Both the position numbers and the translations under genes were made by a program. This document shows, in pieces, positions 1-5,393 of a DNA stretch of 5,524 bases. Position 1 is the stretch's first letter. Every line of letters begins with the position of its first letter. Source of the DNA: an uncultured Atopobiaceae bacterium (GTDB lineage: Bacteria > Actinomycetota > Coriobacteriia > Coriobacteriales > Atopobiaceae); NCBI GenBank assembly GCA_947581665.1, contig CANPVI010000108.1, positions 1 through 5,524 of the forward strand, read 5' to 3'. The notes under the pieces are model-generated. The model was given only the letters and a program-made list of their open reading frames with translations. It had not been told where the DNA came from and did no database searches.

Positions 1-804
1 CTGCACGAGTTCCTCGACAGCCCGCGCGAGCTCGCGGTGGAGATCGCCAAGGAGGAGGCTTCCGGCGCCGACGAGGCCACGCTCCTCAAGAAGAAGAACC
101 TGCTCGACCGCATCGACTCCATGAGCGAGGCCAACCCGATGCTCGGCCTGCGCGGCTGCCGCCTCGGCATCATGTTCCCCGAGCTCACCGACATGCAGAC
201 CAAGGCCATCGCCACGGCCATGGCCGAGCTCAAGAAGGAGGGCCTCAAGCCCGAGCCCGAGATCATGATCCCGCTCGTCTCCCTCGAGACCGAGCTCGTG
301 CTGCTCCGCGACCAGGTGACCAAGGTCATCAACGAGGTCGCCGAGGAGCAGGGTGTGGAGCTTGAGATCCCCATCGGCACGATGATCGAGCTCCCGCGCG
401 CTGCCATCATGGCGGACGAGATCGGCAAGCACGCCGACTTCTTCTCCTTCGGCACCAACGACCTCACCCAGACCGCCTTCGGGTTCTCCCGCGACGACGT
501 CGAGGCCTCCTTCGTGCCCGAGTACCTGCGCGAGAAGATCCTCACCTCGAACCCGTTCGAGACCCTCGACGTGGGCGTGGCCAAGCTCGTCGACATGGGC
601 GCCAAGGGCGGCCGTGCCGCGAACCCCGACATCGTGATGGGCGTCTGCGGCGAGACCGGCGGCGATCCCACCTCGATCGGCATGTACTACGGCATCGGCC
701 TCGACTACGTGTCCTGCTCGCCGTACCGTGTGCCGGTGGCGCGCCTTGCCGCCGCCCAGGCCAAGATCAAGGCCGCGGGCAAGATGGGCCACGTGGACAA
801 GTAG
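1..804 (+). CDS. ppdK: Pyruvate, phosphate dikinase, C-terminal part (5' end outside window)
   Basis: The frame is open from base 1 to a TAG at 802-804, giving 267 residues; the start lies upstream. The enzyme interconverts pyruvate + ATP + phosphate and PEP + AMP + PPi in the cytoplasm. What is present is the PEP/pyruvate-binding TIM-barrel domain. Visible motifs are NPMLGLRGCRL (about codons 45-55), GTMIELPRAA (Glu at codon 130), FFSFGTNDLTQ (Asn 153, Asp 154; PEP-utilising enzyme signature) and GVCGETGGDP with the catalytic Cys at codon 216. The Glu-Asn-Cys spacings of 23 and 63 equal those of the Clostridium symbiosum enzyme (E745, N768, C831), so no internal gap is likely. The end, SCSPYRVPVARLAAAQA plus a short Lys-rich tail, is typical of the family. 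One oddity is GETGGDP where most family members have GEHGGDP. Third codon positions are almost all G or C, as in highly expressed genes. The identification is very secure. Confidence 0.97.
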   Translation: MHEFLDSPRELAVEIAKEEASGADEATLLKKKNLLDRIDSMSEANPMLGLRGCRLGIMFPELTDMQTKAIATAMAELKKEGLKPEPEIMIPLVSLETELVLLRDQVTKVINEVAEEQGVELEIPIGTMIELPRAAIMADEIGKHADFFSFGTNDLTQTAFGFSRDDVEASFVPEYLREKILTSNPFETLDVGVAKLVDMGAKGGRAANPDIVMGVCGETGGDPTSIGMYYGIGLDYVSCSPYRVPVARLAAAQAKIKAAGKMGHVDK

Positions 805-831
805 TCCTCGCAGGTAACACCGCCTGACCTC

Positions 832-866
832 AAAGGAGGGGCCGCTTCGCGCGACCCCTCCTCTTT
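832..866. terminator. Hairpin terminator shared by convergent ppdK and lipoprotein genes
   Basis: GGAGGGG-type left arm (834-841) pairs perfectly with CCCCTCCT (855-862); the loop can add a small CGC/GCG stem. The hairpin is flanked by AAA on the left and TTT on the right, so it has a short T tract in both reading directions. It lies 30 bases after the ppdK stop and about 26 bases after the stop of the minus-strand lipoprotein gene, so it probably ends both transcripts. The T tracts are short, so termination strength is uncertain. Confidence 0.75.
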
Positions 867-891
867 GCATGGTGACGATGTCGAAGTCTTA

Positions 892-1434
892 CTACAGCGT
901 GAACGACTTCTGGGCAAGCAGTTCATCGCCGAAGCTCAAGAACTCTTCAACTTCCACGTCGATGGGAGTGGTGGTGTCCTGCAAGTTGTACAGGAGCTCG
1001 CAGGATGTGGTGGCTCCGGGCTTCACCTTCTGCATGTAGCCGCTCGAATCGTAGTCGGTACCGAAGCCCATCGAGCATTCGACGCCGTTTTGGTAGACCG
1101 TCTCGTTGCACGCGGTGGCAAACGATTGCGTTTCGTTCGAGTTATTGGTGAAGGAGTAGGTGATCACGACGGCGGGGTTCCCGTCGTAATCGGTGGTTAC
1201 GCGCGCGTTGTCGATGGTGACGGCATAGGGACTATCTGCGACGGGAGCGGACTGCTCCTCGGGCTCATCGGCGTTTTCAGCTTGGTCCACGGTTTGGGCG
1301 GGTGCGGTTGAACTTGCTTGCTCATCTTGAGAGGAATTTCCTGATGAGGCCGAGCTTCCGCATCCGTATAGTGGCGTGACGAGACAGGCTGTCGCCATGA
1401 GGGCAGCGAGGCTTTCCGTGAGAAGGCGTTTCAC
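892..1434 (-). CDS. Secreted lipoprotein with DUF5067 domain
   Basis: The protein has 180 residues. A basic N-terminus (MKRLL) and a hydrophobic stretch (residues 9-22) lead to a lipobox, LYGC, with lipidation Cys at 25, so it should be anchored on the outer face of the membrane. Residues 26-68 are a Ser/Gln/Glu/Ala-rich flexible linker. Residues 69-180 match the DUF5067 pattern as I know it: YAVTIDNARVTTDYDGNPAVVITYSFTN-type strands, a YQNGVEC segment, VKPGATTSC and a closing acidic strand. This is an immunoglobulin-like extracellular domain of unknown function. Cys 109, 120 and 145 could form a disulfide. The start is GTG at 1434, chosen because an AAGGAG-type ribosome site sits 5 bases upstream; a TTG at 1449 would place that site inside the coding region. 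It is convergent with ppdK and lies 138 bases downstream of the kinase gene, with its own promoter-like element. The ligand is unknown. Confidence 0.88.
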   Translation of the reverse strand: MKRLLTESLAALMATACLVTPLYGCGSSASSGNSSQDEQASSTAPAQTVDQAENADEPEEQSAPVADSPYAVTIDNARVTTDYDGNPAVVITYSFTNNSNETQSFATACNETVYQNGVECSMGFGTDYDSSGYMQKVKPGATTSCELLYNLQDTTTPIDVEVEEFLSFGDELLAQKSFTL

Positions 1435-1440
1435 GTGTTC

Positions 1441-1447
1441 TCCTTTC
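1441..1447 (-). promoter_or_regulatory. Ribosome binding site that sets the lipoprotein start
   Basis: On the minus strand this reads GAAAGGA, followed by GAACAC and GTG at 1434. The spacing fits GTG 1434 and argues against the TTG at 1449, which overlaps the site. Confidence 0.7.
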
Positions 1448-1466
1448 AAAAGAGCTGGGCGTATGA

Positions 1467-1490
1467 GCCGATAGGCCTCGATCTATCGGC
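1467..1490. repeat. Perfect 8-bp inverted repeat upstream of lipoprotein gene
   Basis: GCCGATAG (1467-1474) and CTATCGGC (1483-1490) are perfect reverse complements around an 8-base spacer. The repeat lies at or just after the predicted transcription start of the lipoprotein gene. It could be a regulator's operator or a stem-loop at the 5' end of the mRNA. No T tract follows on either strand, so a kinase-gene terminator is less likely. Confidence 0.6.
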
Positions 1491-1493
1491 ATG

Positions 1494-1533
1494 CTAGGAA
1501 GACAGTGAGGTGCTTTCCTCAACTCGGAGTGGA
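1494..1533 (-). promoter_or_regulatory. Putative promoter/operator of lipoprotein gene (shared element, copy 1)
   Basis: The minus strand reads TCCACTCCGAGTTGAGG (1533-1517), then 17 bases, then TCCTAG (1499-1494). TTGAGG is a fair -35 box; the -10 match is poor, and TAGCAT at 1496-1491 is an alternative with a 20-base spacer. The same arrangement occurs upstream of the regulator gene at 3552-3592, which is the main support. ACTC-C-GAGT inside the element is a small palindrome next to the -35. Confidence 0.45.
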
Positions 1534-1572
1534 ATTAGGCTGGATAGTGGGCTAATCGCTCGCTAGTTGGAG

Positions 1573-2805
1573 CTATCCGATGGCGCGAGCGAGAGCGCTC
1601 GTTGCCATGAGGATGCCGAAGCACACGCCCCACCAGATCGCGACGTGCTTTACGCAACGGATGCGAGGCGCTGGGTCGTGTGCGTAGTCGCCTCTCAAGA
1701 GGAAGAAGGAGACGATTTCATAGCCTGCGGCGAAGTTGCCGAGGATGCCCATAGAGAGGCCATAGATGATGTTGCCCCAGATGGGAAGCGATTGGCTAGG
1801 GTTGAAGAACCCCTCTATGCAGAATAACGCGCCGAAGACGAGGGCGACTATCGCGACAACCCACGCAGGACCTTTGCGCGTGGCGCGCGATGCTGGCTGA
1901 ACTCCCAAGATTTGTGGGGAATGGCAGTCGAGTGGCGCCTGAGTGGGCGCCACCGAAGCCGATTGCAGAGGATTGGGTGGTGCATCGACGCGCGGCGGCC
2001 CCGGTGGAGCGGGTCTTCCCTGCGATACAACATACCCACGCACTCCAGATGCTTGGAGTGCGCGCATCAGCTCTCCTTTGAGCTGCGTCGCGTCCAATGG
2101 TCTCGACGAGGGCTCGAGTGCGCAACAACGATCCACGAGTGCTGCGATGGGAGTGGGAACCATAGAGGGATCGTGGAGAAGCTCGTGGTAGCTCCGCTCG
2201 GTGGGAGGGATCGCGCACAGCATGAATCCGAGGACGCGCCCGAGGGAGAACACGTCGCTCTGTGCGGTGGTCTCGGCGTAGCCCACCTGCTCCGGCGAAG
2301 CATAGCCAAGACTTCCGAGGATGATCGTGTCGTGGCGCTTGGGCTCTCCCTCGCCAGCGATGCGCGCGATCCCTGGGTCGATCAACGACGCACCGTCGAA
2401 GGAAAGAATGACGTTCGATGGCTTGATGTCTCGATGCACGATCCTTGCGGCGGCGAGCGCTGCATCCGCTTCGCAGAGGTCGCTTAGAATGCGTGCTGCC
2501 TCGTGCACTTCTAGACGACCCTTGCGAGCGACGTAGTCGTGGAGGTCCTCGCCGGGCACGTATTCGAGGACGATGGACACCCTGCCTTCATACTCGAACA
2601 TGTCGAGCAGTTTCGGCAGGTGCGGGTCATTGATCGTGGCATAGCGTCGCCAGAGCACCTCATTGAAGAGCGGCTGGTCGAACATCTTCAAGATGACGGT
2701 CTGCTCTGAACCGTCGTCCAGAGATCGCGTCGCAAGTCCGGTTGACATGCCAGCTTTCGACGCGAGTACGCGCTGCATGATGTAGGTGCCCGATTGCGCG
2801 TCCAC
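1573..2805 (-). CDS. Membrane-anchored Hanks-type Ser/Thr protein kinase
   Basis: The protein has 410 residues from the chosen GTG. The kinase domain spans about residues 5-250: the ATP-site Lys in VILKMF (40), a probable helix-C Glu (49), catalytic loop HRDIKPSN (Asp 126, Asn 131), LIDPGIAR (metal-binding Asp 143), SPEQ in the APE position (Glu 172), SDVFSLG (Asp 184) and a late Arg (235). Two departures from consensus stand out: no GxGxxG loop, and DPG in place of DFG. All catalytic residues remain, so activity is plausible. A Pro-rich linker (about 262-291) leads to three predicted membrane helices (about 315-334, 346-370, 386-406). There are no PASTA repeats or other outer sensor domain. 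It lies 66 bases downstream of the helix-turn-helix gene and is probably co-transcribed. The start is uncertain: GTG 2805 has a good ribosome site; GTG 2862 (429 residues, 9-base gap to the regulator stop) and ATG 2826 lack one but could be translationally coupled. The substrate is unknown, and the adjacent regulator is the obvious candidate. Confidence 0.92.
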   Translation of the reverse strand: MDAQSGTYIMQRVLASKAGMSTGLATRSLDDGSEQTVILKMFDQPLFNEVLWRRYATINDPHLPKLLDMFEYEGRVSIVLEYVPGEDLHDYVARKGRLEVHEAARILSDLCEADAALAAARIVHRDIKPSNVILSFDGASLIDPGIARIAGEGEPKRHDTIILGSLGYASPEQVGYAETTAQSDVFSLGRVLGFMLCAIPPTERSYHELLHDPSMVPTPIAALVDRCCALEPSSRPLDATQLKGELMRALQASGVRGYVVSQGRPAPPGPPRVDAPPNPLQSASVAPTQAPLDCHSPQILGVQPASRATRKGPAWVVAIVALVFGALFCIEGFFNPSQSLPIWGNIIYGLSMGILGNFAAGYEIVSFFLLRGDYAHDPAPRIRCVKHVAIWWGVCFGILMATSALARAIG

Positions 2806-2813
2806 CCAGCGCG

Positions 2814-2820
2814 CTCCCTG
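2814..2820 (-). promoter_or_regulatory. Ribosome binding site favouring the kinase start at 2805
   Basis: The minus strand reads CAGGGAG, 8 bases before GTG 2805. No comparable purine-rich site precedes GTG 2862 or ATG 2826. Confidence 0.5.
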
Positions 2821-2871
2821 CGGCATGGTTGCGGAGTGCGGGCCTTTTCGTTCGCGTTCCACGAGCGGGGG

Positions 2872-3306
2872 CTAATCGTCTACGAGCACGTCGAAACCGA
2901 GCCGGTAGAGTTCGTCGTCCGTCTCTTGTCGAGAAAGCCCGGCGTCGATCGCACGGATGATGACGGCATCGCGCGGGTCTTTCGGCCAAAGGCGCGATTG
3001 GCCCGCGCGGGTGAGGAGCCGCTGTGTCTCATGGAGATCGAGGCCCATTCCGATGGCGAGCTTGAGGGCGGTATCACGTCCGCAACCTCGGTCGCCGGCG
3101 AAGATGTAGTAGCCAAATGTGCTCCCAATGCCCGCCGCTGATATCACGTCTGCGCGAGTGAGCCCTCTCTCCTCGAGGAGTTGGCGAAGGTAGCCATCGA
3201 GCGACGTATCCACTTTGGGCAGGGACTCGAGGTAGGCCTCGGTGGAGACGGCGTGCAGCAAATCGTCCAACAGTTTGTCTGAATCGGGCTCGGCAGTGCG
3301 GTTCAT
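2872..3306 (-). CDS. Helix-turn-helix (XRE-like) regulator paired with kinase
   Basis: The protein has 144 residues and is cytoplasmic. An acidic N-terminal helix region (1-34) is followed by a helix-turn-helix domain at about 36-102: YLRQLLEERGLTRADVISAAGI, FGYYIFAGDRG, then ALKLAIGMGLDLHETQRLLTRAG. This layout is typical of a Cro/C1-like family, where the G-x-R segment closes the recognition helix. The C-terminal part (103-144; LWPKDPRDAVIIRAIDAGL then a short helical tail) is also characteristic of the family as I know it. ATG 3306 was chosen because GAGGAA precedes it by a few bases and because the longer frame up to 3516 has non-protein-like content. The gene is directly upstream of the kinase gene in the same direction. 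Its promoter may carry a palindromic element (3575-3592) that it could bind itself. Phosphorylation by the kinase is inferred, not shown. Confidence 0.88.
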   Translation of the reverse strand: MNRTAEPDSDKLLDDLLHAVSTEAYLESLPKVDTSLDGYLRQLLEERGLTRADVISAAGIGSTFGYYIFAGDRGCGRDTALKLAIGMGLDLHETQRLLTRAGQSRLWPKDPRDAVIIRAIDAGLSRQETDDELYRLGFDVLVDD

Positions 3307-3551
3307 CGGTTCCTCGCTTGGCGTATGCAAAGGGTTGCGAGAAGGCCAAGGGCCAGACGTGACCCTCTCGCGTGCTTGCGTGCATTGTGCCATGCGATCT
3401 TCACAAGGTTTAGGCGTGTCTGGGCAGTGGATGTCCGATGGCTCCCCCATGCGTTGCGCCGTGAGCCAGGGACGCCGCCAGCTCCTGAAACGACGTATCG
3501 CTGAACCATCCATCAAGCTCGCTTCCAGCTGTTCATTCCACCCCGCTGAGC

Positions 3552-3592
3552 CTAGTAACGAGCGTTTGGGAATACCTCAACTGAGAGTTGGA
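3552..3592 (-). promoter_or_regulatory. Putative promoter/operator of regulator-kinase unit (shared element, copy 2)
   Basis: The minus strand reads TCCAACTCTCAGTTGAGG (3592-3575), then 17 bases, then TACTAG (3557-3552). CAACT-CTC-AGTTG is a perfect 5-bp palindrome that overlaps the TTGAGG -35 box, a usual place for a repressor site. The element and its spacing match those at 1494-1533. It would give an untranslated leader of roughly 240 bases before ATG 3306. Confidence 0.45.
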
Positions 3593-3701
3593 TCAGTTCA
3601 TACGCATGCGCGTGACACCGTCGTATGCATCCTCGAAATCCGCAACGGCCGATCGGATGCGAATTTCTCCGCAAGGGACTGTTGGTCATGAGGAGGAATG
3701 G

Positions 3702-3743
3702 CGCACCCGACGAGGCAGGATGCCGCTCTCCTCGTCGGGTGCG
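3702..3743. repeat. Perfect 14-bp inverted repeat, possible terminator
   Basis: The left arm CGCACCCGACGAGG (3702-3715) and its exact reverse complement (3730-3743) flank a 14-base spacer, giving a very stable GC-rich stem. It lies about 240 bases past the stop of the zinc-ribbon gene and about 110 bases upstream of the regulator's putative -35 box. It could terminate the upstream minus-strand unit, but neither strand has a T tract after the stem. An insulating hairpin or a dispersed repeat is therefore equally possible. Confidence 0.6.
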
Positions 3744-3983
3744 TGGAATCATGATGGATCCGGCTGATTGAGGCCAGTTTGACCAAGCTGCCTGCTCGTC
3801 CTGTGGCCCTTTACGAAAAACGTACCAGAAGGCGCTATGCGGGTGCGAGACGACATGAGCATCGCCCTTCGAGCGGTTGCTCGACACAAACATGGTCCCT
3901 GGCGCAATCCGGAGATGCGAATGCCATCCCATGCCGACCAACCGCGACACCAACGCAACTAGTGCCCATCAGAGAACCAGGAA

Positions 3984-4604
3984 TTACCGTCCGTAGACGT
4001 AACGGGCGTTGTATGCGGATGCCATGGCGTTGGTGTTACGGACGATGAAGTACATGGCAATGATGGGGCCCAAGAAGCAGAGCAGGAGTCCGACGACGTA
4101 CCAGAGGAGGATCGTCGTGCCATTCTCGTTGAATCGCAGCCCGTAGCTCGGCGCGTTGTTGTAGAGACGGTTTGCGATCTTGTACATCCAATAGACCTCG
4201 TAGATGCCGCAGGTAACGAAGGACAGGAGGATGAAGGCGACGAGGCCGCCGGTCTTCTCGCCGTCATTGGCGCACATGATGTTGATATCTTGGGCCAGCT
4301 TGTAGACGAAGTAATAGGAGTAGATCCCGAGTGTGATGATGGAGAGCACGATATAGAGCAAGATGTTGCGATTGGTTTTGATAGGGCGACGAACGCCGTT
4401 GACGAACGCTTTGGGATCGACGGGTGCATTTGACGATCCGCGCGGCACCTCAGGCTCGGGCATCACATAGTTAAGCGCAGCGTCCTGTGGAATCGGGTTC
4501 TGCTGGGGCGGTTCAGGGCCATGGTTATTGGATACGGGCGCACCGCACGAACTGCAGAAGGCCGCGCCATCTGGGACCTGACTTCCGCAATGTGGACAGA
4601 ACAT
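3984..4604 (-). CDS. Zinc-ribbon membrane protein with DUF4234 domain
   Basis: The protein has 206 residues. It opens with a zinc ribbon, CPHCG (Cys 3, 6) and CSSCG (Cys 17, 20), expected to bind one zinc ion in the cytoplasm. A Pro/Gln/Asn-rich linker follows (24-75). Residues about 76-190 are a DUF4234-type membrane domain with three predicted helices (80-101, 119-141, 163-187). The first two helices end in similar units, TLGIYSYYFVYKLAQDIN and TCGIYEVYWMYKIANRLY, which suggests an internal duplication. The start ATG is secure: AAGGAG sits 6 bases upstream. It lies 47 bases downstream of the DUF2752 gene and probably belongs to the same transcript. The function of the family is unknown; zinc ribbons joined to small membrane domains are common in Gram-positive bacteria. 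There is no sign of a protease or transporter motif. Confidence 0.9.
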   Translation of the reverse strand: MFCPHCGSQVPDGAAFCSSCGAPVSNNHGPEPPQQNPIPQDAALNYVMPEPEVPRGSSNAPVDPKAFVNGVRRPIKTNRNILLYIVLSIITLGIYSYYFVYKLAQDINIMCANDGEKTGGLVAFILLSFVTCGIYEVYWMYKIANRLYNNAPSYGLRFNENGTTILLWYVVGLLLCFLGPIIAMYFIVRNTNAMASAYNARYVYGR

Positions 4605-4625
4605 GAAGTCTCCTTCTCTCTCTTT

Positions 4626-4648
4626 CGCACCCTAGATCGACAGGTGCG
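4626..4648. repeat. Small hairpin between DUF2752 and DUF4234 genes
   Basis: CGCACC (4626-4631) and GGTGCG (4643-4648) form a 6-bp stem with an 11-base loop in the 47-base gap. No T tract follows, so it is not an obvious terminator. It could be an mRNA stability or processing structure just before the ribosome site of the zinc-ribbon gene, or chance. Confidence 0.3.
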
Positions 4649-4651
4649 ACG

Positions 4652-5119
4652 TTATCCGATGAAGCTCAACCACTCCAAGCATGTGGGTTCGTTGATCCCA
4701 ACCACGGTGGGATCGAGCCTCGCGACCCAAGATTGTTCGAAAAGGCCCACCGCAGAGCCCATTCGCAGCGTCCAGAGCACGATGACGGCGATGCAGAGGA
4801 GCAACGCGACCGTTGTTGCCCAGCTTCCGAGTTTCGGGGACATGCCGAAGAGCACGATGGCGGCCACCGGCGCCCAGAAGAGCGGGTGCAGCGAGAAGGC
4901 ACGTATAACATCGCCGGTGAAGAACGCAAGCCAAGCTCTGGTCAAGCCACAACCTGGGCACGAGATGCCGAAGAAGAACCGAAACGGGCAACCCACGTCG
5001 ATCAAGAAGAGGAGCAGGCCGGCGAAGGCGATGACCATGACCGGCTTGAAGGCGTTCATCCAATCGCGCATCCCCACAGTGCGGGATGCTGCTCGCGTAT
5101 CGGTGGTGTTGCCGATCAT
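4652..5119 (-). CDS. DUF2752 family membrane protein
   Basis: The protein has 155 residues and several predicted membrane helices (about 24-42, 78-93, 100-118). The DUF2752 signature is clear: a first Cys in DVGCPF (44), CPGCGLTRA (Cys 54 and 57), a GD pair (69-70) and HPL (78-80). The CPxCG pair might bind metal or be redox active, but no function is established for the family. Start choice: ATG 5119 has GAAGG 6 bases upstream; the TTG at 5122 would be only 3 bases from that site. It is followed after 47 bases by the zinc-ribbon DUF4234 gene on the same strand, and preceded by a possible small protein gene whose stop lies 12 bases before this start. Three genes in tandem with short gaps suggest one transcript. 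Confidence 0.9.
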   Translation of the reverse strand: MIGNTTDTRAASRTVGMRDWMNAFKPVMVIAFAGLLLFLIDVGCPFRFFFGISCPGCGLTRAWLAFFTGDVIRAFSLHPLFWAPVAAIVLFGMSPKLGSWATTVALLLCIAVIVLWTLRMGSAVGLFEQSWVARLDPTVVGINEPTCLEWLSFIG

Positions 5120-5131
5120 CAATAGCCTTCA

Positions 5132-5218
5132 CTATGCCCGGGTATGCGAGATTTCGCAGCTCGCATGCCAGTTCTCTTGATGGATGAGTGCTTTAGGAAC
5201 TTTGCTCTTAACGTCCAT
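5132..5218 (-). CDS. Possible 28-residue small protein or leader peptide before DUF2752 gene
   Basis: A short open frame starts at ATG 5218 and ends with TAG 12 bases before the DUF2752 start. Support: the minus strand carries AGGAAGGG four bases before the ATG, a strong ribosome site, and the stop lies next to the GAAGG site of the downstream gene, which would suit translational coupling. The peptide begins MDVKSKVPKALIHQ and continues with a Trp, a Cys and a His near its end. It has no membrane segment or signal peptide and matches no family I recognise. An in-frame extension upstream to 5317 is unlikely, since it would run through the inverted repeat. It may be a real small protein, a regulatory leader, or chance. 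Confidence 0.4.
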   Translation of the reverse strand: MDVKSKVPKALIHQENWHASCEISHTRA

Positions 5219-5252
5219 TGAACCCTTCCTCGGTTTGGACTGTGGCTGGATG

Positions 5253-5258
5253 ATGATA
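5253..5258 (-). promoter_or_regulatory. Possible -10 box for the DUF2752/DUF4234 unit
   Basis: The minus strand reads TATCAT, five of six matches to TATAAT, 34 bases before the ATG at 5218. No convincing -35 box is present at 16-18 bases upstream, so this is a weak call. Confidence 0.25.
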
Positions 5259-5282
5259 CTCGCTTGCACATCTGCGCCCATA

Positions 5283-5335
5283 GCTTCGCGTGATTTGGCC
5301 GACACGCGCCTGCGCATTCGGCCAAATGCCGAAGC
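5283..5335. repeat. Long interrupted inverted repeat between transcription units
   Basis: Three nested arms pair in order: GCTTCG (5283-5288) with CGAAGC (5330-5335); ATTTGGCCGA (5293-5302) with TCGGCCAAAT (5318-5327), a perfect 10-bp match; and an inner GCGC (5306-5309) with GCGC (5312-5315). The whole 53-base sequence can fold into one long stem with two internal loops. It lies between the stop of the DUF4143 gene and the putative start of the next unit. It may be a terminator without a T tract, an operator, or a dispersed palindromic element. Confidence 0.65.
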
Positions 5336-5393
5336 GGTCTGTGAAGGTTTGTAGATTCGTGGGCAGAGTGATGTGAATTAGAGCATCGTCCCC

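Larger units (their letters stand above)
3307..3983. other. 677-base stretch with no convincing gene
   Basis: Between the regulator start and the zinc-ribbon gene stop I find no credible protein. All open frames here are rich in Arg, Trp, Cys, His and Pro and have no domain I recognise. The stretch holds a promoter-like element (3552-3592), a predicted leader of about 240 bases before the regulator gene, a perfect 14-bp inverted repeat (3702-3743), and smaller inverted repeats (CATACG/CGTATG at 3599-3604 and 3622-3627; CGAGC/GCTCG at 3870-3883). It may contain decayed gene remnants, an intergenic repeat element or an unrecognised RNA. Confidence 0.6.

Noticed and set aside
865..1311. 148-codon plus-strand frame opposite the lipoprotein gene
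   Set aside because: Gly/Val-rich antisense of the DUF5067 gene, starting within the terminator hairpin region, with no ribosome site.
1912..2487. Long plus-strand frame across the kinase gene (191 codons)
   Set aside because: It lies wholly opposite a clear kinase domain; its translation is His/Arg/Cys rich with no recognisable motif, typical of antisense frames in GC-rich DNA.
3307..3516. N-terminal extension of the regulator to 3516 (214 residues)
   Set aside because: The extra 70 residues are Arg, Trp, Cys and Pro rich without domain character, and ATG 3306 has its own ribosome site directly before a family-like N-terminus.
3552..3953. 133-codon minus-strand frame in the large gap
   Set aside because: It runs straight through the perfect 14-bp inverted repeat and both promoter boxes, with His/Arg/Pro/Trp-rich content and no recognisable domain.
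3307..3983. CRISPR array, tRNA or other known RNA in the gap
   Set aside because: No regularly spaced repeats, no cloverleaf arms and no conserved riboswitch core were visible on either strand.
4626..4648. Terminator between the DUF2752 and DUF4234 genes
   Set aside because: The stem has only 6 bp, a large loop and no T tract, so it gives no reason to split the two genes into separate transcripts.
4521..5180. 219-codon plus-strand frame opposite the DUF2752 and DUF4234 genes
   Set aside because: It is opposite two well-supported genes and has no ribosome site or domain; its Ser/Lys/Arg-rich translation looks like a shadow.
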